From contig NZ_JAJCXB010000021.1 of NCBI RefSeq assembly GCF_020564935.1, positions 53,613 through 117,612 of the forward strand: a stretch of DNA of 64,000 bases. The letters run 5' to 3'. The notes beneath the pieces are model-generated. The model did no database searches, had not been told where the DNA came from, and saw only the letters and a program-made list of their open reading frames with translations. The DNA comes from Streptomyces pinistramenti. Lineage in GTDB: Bacteria; Actinomycetota; Actinomycetes; Streptomycetales; Streptomycetaceae. Position 1 is the first letter of the stretch. The number at the start of each line of letters is the position of its first letter. Both the position numbers and the translations under genes were made by a program. This document shows, in pieces, positions 17,776 to 25,341 of the stretch.

Positions 17776-18585
17776 CTACCCGCCCACCACGGCGCGCACG
17801 TCCGCCACGAGCCGCCCCGCCAGCTTCAGGGCGTGCCCCAACTCCGCACCCGTGCGGCCGAGTTCACCCAGCAGGGCGGTGGCGTCCGCGCCGAAACCCG
17901 GTGGGGTGTCCGGCAGGGCGGCGGCCGCCGCGAGCGCACCCTTCTCGTTGAGGCACCAGACACGGTGATGTGCGTGCAGCGCCTGCACGAGATCCCCGAC
18001 GGACCGGGACAGGCACAGGGCCGCGTGCAGCACGTCGCCGGTGGTCCGCGACGCGCCCGCCATCGCCGCCGAGAACTCCGCGTCCCAGACCGCCCGGCCG
18101 GTCAGCGCGGTCCGCAGCGCCTCCGGATAGTGCCGGGTCTCGTCCTTGAGGCGGCCCAACTCCCCGCCCGGGTCGGCCATCACCCGCCCCAGCGCCACCT
18201 CGCCCGGGTAGGCGGGGGACCAGAAGCCGAGCGGATGGCCGGCCTGGGCGCCGATCTCGAAACGCCCCTCCCGGCACTCCTCCCACACCCGCCGCACCCG
18301 GTCGACGTCCCGCAGGATCCAGTCCACACGGCTGCCGTCCGGCATCACCAGCCAGGCACCGCCGTTGACCCACTCGCCCCAGGCACCCGGCACACACACC
18401 TCGACCGGACCGCCGGTGACCTCGGCCGCCAGCCGCTCCAGCTCGCGCAGCCCCGGTGTGCCGCGGTAGTACACCCCCAGATCCCAGTCCGAGTCCGGCC
18501 GGTGCGTGCCACGCGCCCGGCTCCCGCCGAGCATCACTCCGGTCACACCGGTTACCCGTGCGATCCGTGCGGCGATCTCTTCCAT
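17776..18585 (-). CDS. nucleotidyltransferase-domain protein
   Basis: A 269-aa protein with an N-terminal minimal nucleotidyltransferase of the DNA-polymerase-beta fold: VMLGGSRARGTHRPDSDWDLGV supplies the GS helix and the two metal-binding Asp residues, and VDWILRD gives a candidate third Asp. The C-terminal part is helical, as in aminoglycoside-adenylyltransferase-like and kanamycin-nucleotidyltransferase-like proteins. It could modify a small molecule, but nothing identifies the acceptor, and resistance function should not be assumed. Start ATG at 18585. The GNAT gene lies upstream in the same direction with a 49-nt gap, so the two may be one transcript. Confidence 0.8.
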   Translation of the reverse strand: MEEIAARIARVTGVTGVMLGGSRARGTHRPDSDWDLGVYYRGTPGLRELERLAAEVTGGPVEVCVPGAWGEWVNGGAWLVMPDGSRVDWILRDVDRVRRVWEECREGRFEIGAQAGHPLGFWSPAYPGEVALGRVMADPGGELGRLKDETRHYPEALRTALTGRAVWDAEFSAAMAGASRTTGDVLHAALCLSRSVGDLVQALHAHHRVWCLNEKGALAAAAALPDTPPGFGADATALLGELGRTGAELGHALKLAGRLVADVRAVVGG

Positions 18586-18634
18586 GTTCTGTACTCCGTG
18601 GACGTAGCTGCGGGGGCGCTGGCGGGGCGGTCGG

Positions 18635-19117
18635 TCAGGATCCGGCGGGCGCCAACTCCCGCTCGCCGACGGTCTGATCGCCGCTCAGCTCGCCGGTGGG
18701 CCGGAAGCCGAGCCGCAGATAGAACTGCTCGGGGCCGTGCTCCCCCACGCCCCAGGTCACCGTGGCGCGCGTTCCGCCGCGCCGCCGGATCTCCGCGCAC
18801 ACGGACTCCACGGCGAACCGGCCGTAGCCCAGGCCCTGCCGGCCGACGGCGATGTTCAGCCGCCACAGGCCGCTGCGCAGCCGGTCGTCAGGATCGGCGG
18901 GGTCGAAGCACACGTCGAAGAAGGCCATCACGAAGCCCACGAGCTGCGTACCGTCGAAGATCAGCCGCGGCCAGGCGGTCGTGGGGTGCACGTATGCCTC
19001 GGCCAGCGACCGGGCGACCGGCTCGACGAACTCCTGCTGCTCGGGCCTGACCGTCAGCCGGCACGCGGCCTCCACGGTGTCCGGCGTGATCTCTTCGAGG
19101 CGGAGTGACGGCGGCAT
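18635..19117 (-). CDS. GNAT-family N-acetyltransferase
   Basis: A 160-aa acetyl-CoA-dependent acyltransferase. The pattern of FVMAFFDVCFD (strand 4 area), LWRLNIAVGRQGLGYGRFAVE with the RQGLGYG pyrophosphate-binding loop, and EQFYLRLGFRPTGEL is the classical GNAT fold. The layout, including DRLRSGLWRLNIAV, resembles the spermine/spermidine acetyltransferase (BltD/PaiA-like) subgroup, but the acceptor is unproven. The ATG at 19117 is preceded by TAGGGT at 6 nt rather than by a ribosome binding site, implying a leaderless message. The nucleotidyltransferase gene follows 49 nt downstream. Confidence 0.85.
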   Translation of the reverse strand: MPPSLRLEEITPDTVEAACRLTVRPEQQEFVEPVARSLAEAYVHPTTAWPRLIFDGTQLVGFVMAFFDVCFDPADPDDRLRSGLWRLNIAVGRQGLGYGRFAVESVCAEIRRRGGTRATVTWGVGEHGPEQFYLRLGFRPTGELSGDQTVGERELAPAGS

Positions 19118-19123
19118 GGCGGC

Positions 19124-19129
19124 ACCCTA
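19124..19129 (-). promoter_or_regulatory. -10 box (TAGGGT) of a probable leaderless promoter
   Basis: TAGGGT on the minus strand lies 6 nt before the GNAT start codon at 19117. No Shine-Dalgarno sequence is present. Confidence 0.5.
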
Positions 19130-19201
19130 CCGGCGGATCCCGGCGAACTCGACGGAATAAAACGGCGGCCCGGCACCGCACGCCGGCCGGCCGCGGCAGT
19201 C

Positions 19202-19714
19202 TCAAGCAGGCGTGCCGCCACGGCTGTTCGGCGGCAGCCCGTCCTCCAGCTCGGCCGGGCCCGTGCCCCGCGCCAGGGCATCCAGCGCGGCCCGCAGCCG
19301 CAGCGCCAACCGGCGGTCGACAAGGCGCTCGGCCTCGTCCCACGTCACCAGCCGCCAGGACAGCAGCTCTTCCTCCTGCAACCGGACCGCGCCGAGCTGC
19401 GCCGCGTCCAGCACCCCGCCGTCGAAGAGGTACGAGACCAGCGGCGGCCGCTGCTCGCTGCGCACCCAGTCGACGGCGAGCAGCGCGCCCGGCGCGAGGT
19501 TCAGGCCGATCTCCTCCGCGGTCTCGCGGCGGGCGGCCTGCCGGGGCGACTCGCCGCGGTCCGACTCGACGGTGCCGCCCGGGAGGAGCCAGGTGTCGCG
19601 GTAGTTGGGCTCCACGAGCAGGATCCGTCCGTCCGTGGCACGGAAGACGGTGCCGGCCCCGGCGAGCACGCGGGGCAGGCTCGCGATGTATGCGGCGTAG
19701 TCCATGGTCGTCAT
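19202..19714 (-). CDS. Nudix hydrolase
   Basis: A 170-aa Nudix protein. The Nudix box reads GGTVESDRGESPRQAARR followed directly by ETAEEIGL, matching G-x5-E-x7-R-E-x2-E-E-x-G-U with all metal-binding glutamates retained. Such enzymes hydrolyse nucleoside diphosphates linked to another group, such as oxidised dNTPs, ADP-ribose, sugar nucleotides or caps; substrate is not evident here. The first ATG (19714) is favoured because TAGACT is 6 nt upstream; a second ATG lies three codons later. The promoter lies directly beside a 152-bp palindromic element, whose edge is only 5 bp from the -10 box. Confidence 0.9.
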   Translation of the reverse strand: MTTMDYAAYIASLPRVLAGAGTVFRATDGRILLVEPNYRDTWLLPGGTVESDRGESPRQAARRETAEEIGLNLAPGALLAVDWVRSEQRPPLVSYLFDGGVLDAAQLGAVRLQEEELLSWRLVTWDEAERLVDRRLALRLRAALDALARGTGPAELEDGLPPNSRGGTPA

Positions 19715-19720
19715 TGCGGA

Positions 19721-19726
19721 AGTCTA
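19721..19726 (-). promoter_or_regulatory. -10 box (TAGACT) of a probable leaderless promoter
   Basis: TAGACT lies 6 nt before the Nudix start. Any -35 element would fall inside the adjacent palindromic repeat (19732-19883). Confidence 0.45.
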
Positions 19727-19731
19727 GGGCG

Positions 19732-19883
19732 GTTCTGACGGATCTCCGCGGCGTCGCGGCGCCTGGCACGCACGCTCGCGGCGTTGCCGAAATGTCCCCA
19801 TAGCTCCGCTATGAAGACGTCCCGGCGCCTGGTGATCGCACGCACCAGGTGCCGCTCCCTCCTCCACGGGGATCCGTCAGAAC
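19732..19883. repeat. 152-bp imperfect palindrome with 16-bp terminal inverted repeats
   Basis: The ends GTTCTGACGGATCTCC (19732-19747) and its inverse at 19868-19883 match at 15 of 16 positions. At the centre is a perfect hairpin CATAGC-TCC-GCTATG (19799-19813), and the arms between show scattered complementarity, including CCTGGCACGCACGC against CCTGGTGCGTGCG. No open reading frame of its own is credible and no clear target-site duplication is seen. This is the form of a miniature inverted-repeat element or a large cruciform/structured RNA. It lies between the divergent Nudix and glycerate kinase genes. Confidence 0.6.
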
Positions 19884-19949
19884 TGTCCAGGGGTCGCGGC
19901 CCCGGACGGCCCGCTCCTCGGGGCTCTGTTCGCCGGGCCCCTCGCCGGA

Positions 19950-19955
19950 TAGGGT
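19950..19955 (+). promoter_or_regulatory. candidate -10 box of the glycerate kinase promoter
   Basis: TAGGGT lies 42 nt before the start codon, leaving room for a short leader that includes the AAGGGG ribosome binding site at 19985-19990. No strong -35 element is visible. Confidence 0.3.
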
Positions 19956-19997
19956 CACAGCGGCGCGACTGCCAGTTCGAAAGCAAGGGGTAACACG

Positions 19998-21155
19998 GTG
20001 GCGGACGCAGCAAGGACACAGTCGGCACGGGTGCTGATCGCCGCGGACAAGTTCAAGGGTTCGCTCACGGCCGTCGAGGTCGCCGAGCACGTCACGGCCG
20101 GTCTGCACCGCGTCGTCCCGGAGCTGGACGTCACGGCCCTCCCGGTCGCGGACGGCGGCGACGGCACGGTCGCCGCGGCGTTGGCGGCCGGATTCACCCG
20201 CCACGAGGCCCGCGTCAGCGGACCCACCGGCACGCCCGTGACCGCCACCTTCGCCCTGCGCGGTGACGGCACGGCAGTGGTCGAGATGGCGGAGGCATCG
20301 GGACTCCAGCACCTCCCGGACGGCGTTTTCGCACCGCTGACGGCCAGTACGTACGGCACCGGCGAGCTGCTGCTGGCCGCACTGGACGCGGGGGCGACCT
20401 CGATCGTCTTCGGCGTCGGCGGCAGCGCCACGACCGACGGCGGCGCCGGGATGCTCGCGGCGCTCGGCGCCCGCTTCCTCGACGCGGACGGCGTGCCGGT
20501 GGCGCCGGGCGGCGGACCGCTGCGCGCCCTCGCCACCGCCGACCTGTCGGGCCTCGACCCCCGGCTGGCGCGCACCGGCATCGTGCTGGCAAGCGACGTC
20601 GACAATCCGCTGACGGGCCCCAAGGGCGCCCCGGCCGTCTACGGCCCGCAGAAGGGCGCGAGCGAAACGGACGTGGCCGCCCTGGACGCGGCGCTCGCGC
20701 ACTACGCCGAGGTGCTGGAGCGGGCCGTCGGCACACGGGCCGCCGCGCACGCGTCGGCGCCCGGCGCGGGTGCGGCGGGCGGGATCGGCTACGGCGCGCT
20801 GGTCGGCCTGGACGCCGCCTTCCGGCCCGGCATCGACGTGATGCTGGACGTGCTGGGCTTCGCGCCCGCGCTGGCCAGGGCCACCTTCGTCATCACCGGC
20901 GAGGGCTCGCTCGACCGGCAGACGCTGCACGGCAAGGCGCCCGCAGGTGTCGCGGCCGCCGCCCGCGCGGCGGGCATCGACGTGGTCGCGGTCTGCGGGC
21001 GGCTCCAGCTCACCCCGGAGGCGCTGGGCGCGGCCGGCATCCGGCGGGCGTACGCGCTGACGGACCTGGAGAGCGACCCGGCGCGCTGCATGACCCTGGC
21101 GGGTCCGCTGCTGGAACGGGCGGCCGAGCAGCTGGCCCGCGACTTCCTGGCCTGA
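19998..21155 (+). CDS. glycerate kinase
   Basis: A 385-aa enzyme of the GarK/GlxK (glycerate kinase type 1) family, phosphorylating D-glycerate to 2- or 3-phosphoglycerate. Family blocks are all in place: IAADKFKGSLTAVEVAEH at the start, VADGGDGT, FGVGGSATTDGGAGMLAALG, SDVDNPLTGPKGA and ITGEGSLDRQTLHGKAP. Length is normal. The start is a GTG at 19998 with AAGGGG 7 nt upstream. It converges on pssA, and a strong bidirectional terminator hairpin follows 45 nt after its stop. No glyoxylate or serine-cycle gene is adjacent, though glyoxylate is also a product of the EMC pathway encoded nearby. Confidence 0.95.
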   Translation: MADAARTQSARVLIAADKFKGSLTAVEVAEHVTAGLHRVVPELDVTALPVADGGDGTVAAALAAGFTRHEARVSGPTGTPVTATFALRGDGTAVVEMAEASGLQHLPDGVFAPLTASTYGTGELLLAALDAGATSIVFGVGGSATTDGGAGMLAALGARFLDADGVPVAPGGGPLRALATADLSGLDPRLARTGIVLASDVDNPLTGPKGAPAVYGPQKGASETDVAALDAALAHYAEVLERAVGTRAAAHASAPGAGAAGGIGYGALVGLDAAFRPGIDVMLDVLGFAPALARATFVITGEGSLDRQTLHGKAPAGVAAAARAAGIDVVAVCGRLQLTPEALGAAGIRRAYALTDLESDPARCMTLAGPLLERAAEQLARDFLA

Positions 21156-21200
21156 GCCGGATCCGGGCGGCCCGCACGCCGGGCCGCCCGGCAGCGGAAT

Positions 21201-21241
21201 GCCGAGAGCCCCGGGCGCATCGTGCACCAGGGGCTCTCGGC
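21201..21241. terminator. bidirectional terminator hairpin
   Basis: GCCGAGAGCCCC (21201-21212) pairs perfectly with GGGGCTCTCGGC (21230-21241) around a 17-nt loop. It sits between the convergent glycerate kinase and pssA genes and should stop transcription from both sides. Confidence 0.85.
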
Positions 21242-21255
21242 GGATCGTACGGGCG

Positions 21256-22104
21256 TTACGGAAGCTGGGCGGCGCGGGCCTCGCGGCGGTTGTCTCGGAA
21301 GGTGTTGACCCTCCGGGCCGTCGCGAACAGCGGGATCATCGCGCCGAGCACCACCTGGAGCGCGCAGCCGGTCTGCAGCAGCCGCTGGCCTCCGGGGGCG
21401 TCCAGCGCCCAGGCGGCGAGCATGCCCATGCTGAGCACGATCCAGCTGAGCATCGCCACGGCCAGCCGGCCGCGCGGCTTCGGGTACTCGACCCGGCTCA
21501 CCATCAGCCAGGCGACGCCGATGATCGCCAGCAGCGTCGGCAGGAACGGCAGCTCCAGCAGCACGATGGCGACGACGGTCAGCGCACCGAAGGGGCCCGG
21601 CATGCCCTGGAACATGCCGTCGCGCATCGGCACGCACGAGAACCGCGCGAGCCGCAGCACCACGGCCAGCAGCACCACGACCGCGGCCACCACCGACACC
21701 CGCTGGTTCGCGTCCTGGGCGACCATGCCCCAGGTCACGACGAAGTAGGCGGGGGCCAGGCCGAAGCTGATCAGGTCCGAGAGGTTGTCCAGCTCGGCGC
21801 CCATCGCCGAGGCCCGCAGCTTGCGGGCCACCAGGCCGTCGAAGAGGTCGAAGACCGAGGCGAGCAGCATCAGGATCACGGCCATCGCCGCGCTGTGCCG
21901 GGCCATCCCGCCGTCGTCCATGCCCGTCAGGTGCGGGATGAGGACGCCGGTGGTGGTGAAGTACACGGCCATGAAGCCGCAGATCGCGTTACCGAGCGTG
22001 AGGGTGTCCGCTATCGACAGCCGCGTGGACAGCGGCATGTCGTCGACGTCCTCGTCGGTCTCGGGCGCCCAGCTCGCCTGGGTCTCGGGATCAATCACGG
22101 TCAA
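21256..22104 (-). CDS. pssA: CDP-diacylglycerol-serine O-phosphatidyltransferase (phosphatidylserine synthase)
   Basis: A 282-aa integral membrane CDP-alcohol phosphatidyltransferase. The catalytic motif DGLVARKLRASAMGAELDNL followed by SD fits D-G-x2-A-R-x8-G-x3-D-x3-D. Around it are about seven hydrophobic helices. It makes phosphatidylserine from CDP-diacylglycerol and serine in the plasma membrane. The start overlaps the end of psd by 14 nt, so the two are translationally coupled and encode consecutive steps towards phosphatidylethanolamine. The N-terminal ~28 residues are acidic and soluble. The gene ends next to a strong terminator. Confidence 0.93.
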   Translation of the reverse strand: MTVIDPETQASWAPETDEDVDDMPLSTRLSIADTLTLGNAICGFMAVYFTTTGVLIPHLTGMDDGGMARHSAAMAVILMLLASVFDLFDGLVARKLRASAMGAELDNLSDLISFGLAPAYFVVTWGMVAQDANQRVSVVAAVVVLLAVVLRLARFSCVPMRDGMFQGMPGPFGALTVVAIVLLELPFLPTLLAIIGVAWLMVSRVEYPKPRGRLAVAMLSWIVLSMGMLAAWALDAPGGQRLLQTGCALQVVLGAMIPLFATARRVNTFRDNRREARAAQLP

Positions 22105-22738
22105 GACGAGTCACCCCCGCGGTGGTGGCCTGGCCGACCTCGACCGCTGCCTCGACGCCCTCCGGAAGGTAGACGTCGACGCGCGAGCCGAAGCGGATCA
22201 GACCGATGCGTTCGCCCTGCTCGACCTTGGTGCCCTCGGGCACGTAGGGAACGATGCGGCGGGCCACCGCACCGGCGATCTGGATCATCTCGACGTCACC
22301 GATCTCGGTGTCGAAATGCCAGACGACCCGCTCGTTGTTCTCGCTCTCCTTGTTGAACGCCGGGACGAATCCGCCGGGGATGTGCTCCACGGACGTCACC
22401 GTGCCGGCCAGCGGCGCGCGGTTGACGTGGACGTTCAACGGGCTCATGAAGATCGCGACGCGGGTGCGCCCGTCCTTCCACGGCATGATGCTCTGCACCA
22501 CACCGTCGGCCGGAGAGATGACGCGGCCCTGGGTGATGTCGCGCTCGGGGTCGCGGAAAAACCACAGCATGCCCGCCGCGAGTGCGGTGGTGGGCACGGC
22601 GACGGCAGCCCAGCGTCCCGAGCGACGGGAACGGGCCAGGCTGACCGCTGCCGTTGCCACGGTCGGGAGGAGCCACGGCGACGCTCCGCGCGCGAGGCGG
22701 ACGCGACCGCGTGGTGCAGAGGATTGGCTGTGGGGCAT
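22091..22738 (-). CDS. psd: phosphatidylserine decarboxylase proenzyme
   Basis: A 215-aa short-type phosphatidylserine decarboxylase. The self-cleavage site is IRFGSRVDVYLP: by family knowledge the chain splits between Gly and Ser and the Ser becomes the pyruvoyl cofactor, leaving a small C-terminal alpha subunit. VISPADGVVQSI, MSPLNVHVNRAPLAG and GAVARRIV are other conserved blocks. One N-terminal hydrophobic segment (~42-62) anchors it. It converts phosphatidylserine to phosphatidylethanolamine, the product of its coupled neighbour pssA. AAGG precedes the ATG. Weak hairpin AGGGG/CCCCT (22900-22916) overlaps the end of the upstream dehydrogenase gene. Confidence 0.93.
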   Translation of the reverse strand: MPHSQSSAPRGRVRLARGASPWLLPTVATAAVSLARSRRSGRWAAVAVPTTALAAGMLWFFRDPERDITQGRVISPADGVVQSIMPWKDGRTRVAIFMSPLNVHVNRAPLAGTVTSVEHIPGGFVPAFNKESENNERVVWHFDTEIGDVEMIQIAGAVARRIVPYVPEGTKVEQGERIGLIRFGSRVDVYLPEGVEAAVEVGQATTAGVTRLDRD

Positions 22739-22908
22739 GGATGACCTTCGTAGCGGAGGATGCCGCGTAGGGATACGGGGGACGGCGGCTTTCCGGGGAT
22801 GCTATCGGTTGCGAGCGGCAACTGGCCAAGAGCCAGCGCCAATCCATGGCCGAAGAACGATGACGCGGTGTGATCTTCGTCTAGGTGAAATCGGCCTAAA
22901 GGGGATTT

Positions 22909-24114
<1,206 letters not shown>

Positions 24115-24118
24115 GGGA

Positions 24119-24643
24119 CTACTTCTCCTTCTTGGCCGCGGGGGCCTTCGGCTCCGGGCGGCCCGGCTGTTCGCCGCCGCGTTCCTCGATGTACGTCGCG
24201 GTGGGCACCATGACCTTGCGCCGGAAGACGCAGACGAGGGTGCCGTCCTGCTTGTAGCCCTTGGTCTCGACGTGGACGATGCCGCGGTCCGTCTTGGAAC
24301 GGGACGGCGTCTTGTCGAGCACCGTCGTCTCGCCGTAGAGCGTGTCGCCGTGGAAGGTCGGCGCCACGTGTTTGAGGGATTCCACCTCCAGATTGGCGAT
24401 GGCCTTTCCGGAGACGTCCGGTACCGACATGCCCAGCAGCAGCGAGTAGATGTAATTTCCGACGACGACGTTCTTTCCGAAGTCGGTGGTCCGCTCCGCG
24501 TAGTTGCTGTCCATGTGCAGCGGGTGGTGATTCATCGTGAGCAGGCAGAAGAGGTGGTCGTCGTATTCGGTGACGGTTTTTCCGGGCCAGTGCTTGTAGA
24601 CGTCGCCGACGGTGAATTGTTCGTAGGTACGGCCGAACTGCAT
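24119..24643 (-). CDS. MaoC-family dehydratase, probable mesaconyl-CoA hydratase
   Basis: A 174-aa hot-dog-fold hydratase. The segment DDHLFCLLTMNHHPLHMDSN supplies the Asp/His catalytic pair of MaoC enzymes, and VGNYIYSLLLGM the expected helix. It would interconvert mesaconyl-CoA and beta-methylmalyl-CoA in the EMC pathway, consistent with the neighbours. The ATG at 24643 has GGAGG 10 nt upstream; a GTG at 24652 would instead overlap the preceding stop codon by 4 nt (GTGA), so the true start may be three codons earlier. The C-terminus is a Lys/Pro/Ala-rich tail. The dehydrogenase gene follows 4 nt downstream. Confidence 0.87.
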   Translation of the reverse strand: MQFGRTYEQFTVGDVYKHWPGKTVTEYDDHLFCLLTMNHHPLHMDSNYAERTTDFGKNVVVGNYIYSLLLGMSVPDVSGKAIANLEVESLKHVAPTFHGDTLYGETTVLDKTPSRSKTDRGIVHVETKGYKQDGTLVCVFRRKVMVPTATYIEERGGEQPGRPEPKAPAAKKEK

Positions 24644-24648
24644 GGTGC

Positions 24649-25341
24649 TCACGCCTCCGGGGCTTCGAACGTGGACGTACGGGTCAGGCCGGCCGCCCGG
24701 CCTTTTCCTGCGATGACCAGCGCCATCTTGCGGCCGGCCGCGTCGATCATCTCCTCGCCGAGCATCGCCGAGCCCTTTGTGCCGCCGGCTTCCGACGTGC
24801 ACCACTCGTAGGCGTCGAGGATCAGCTCGGCGTGGTCGTAGTCGTCCTGTGAGGGCGAGAAGACCTCGTTGGCGGCCGCCACCCGGCCGGGGTGCAGCCC
24901 CCACTTGCCGTCGAAGCCCAAGGTCTTCTCGATCTGCGTCAGCGGCAGGTCCGGCGCGACGACCTGCTGGGCATCCTGGACCTTCGGCAGCATGAGGCGG
25001 TCGAGGCGGTGGCCCGCGCCCTCGACGACCGTGCTGACGCCCCGGTAAGTCCACTGCGTGGTCCAGTCGTTGACCCGGACGACGCGGGTCCTGCCTGTCC
25101 GGTCGCCCTTGTTGAGCGCGTCCACGACGGTGCGCCGTGCGCCCTCCTCGGCGAGCGGCGCGCAGGCGCCCTCCAGGTCGAGGAAGACCTGGTCCGCCGG
25201 CAGGCCCTGGGCCTTCTCCAGGAAGCGCGGGTTGCTGCCGGGGACCGCGGGACGGGAGTGGCGCGGCCGCAGTCGGCGCGTAGCTTCAGGAGCGCAGCGA
25301 CTTCCACCGGGGGCGGTGGCGGGAGACCGGCGGGCGGTCAT
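24649..25341 (-). CDS. malyl-CoA/beta-methylmalyl-CoA lyase (CitE-like) with large internal deletion
   Basis: A 230-aa version of the CitE-like lyase, which normally has about 320 residues (family knowledge) and splits beta-methylmalyl-CoA to glyoxylate and propionyl-CoA. The N-terminal part (VPGSNPRFLEKAQGLPADQV, FLDLEGACAPL, RVNDWTTQWTYRG, LMLPKVQ) and the C-terminal part (GFDGKWGLHPG, FSPSQDDYDHAELILDAY) are well kept. They are joined directly at QIEKTLGFDGKW, near 24911-24922. The missing stretch of about 90 residues holds the Glu and Asp metal ligands, so activity is unlikely although the frame is open. The N-terminal ~26 residues look unusual; a frameshift or later start is possible. 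It overlaps the ecm stop by 4 nt (ATGA), so it is translationally coupled. Confidence 0.8.
   Translation of the reverse strand: MTARRSPATAPGGSRCAPEATRRLRPRHSRPAVPGSNPRFLEKAQGLPADQVFLDLEGACAPLAEEGARRTVVDALNKGDRTGRTRVVRVNDWTTQWTYRGVSTVVEGAGHRLDRLMLPKVQDAQQVVAPDLPLTQIEKTLGFDGKWGLHPGRVAAANEVFSPSQDDYDHAELILDAYEWCTSEAGGTKGSAMLGEEMIDAAGRKMALVIAGKGRAAGLTRTSTFEAPEA

Noticed and set aside
19711..20028. 105-codon minus-strand open frame spanning the palindromic element
   Set aside because: Follows from the element and GC bias; no ribosome binding site, and it overlaps the glycerate kinase start.
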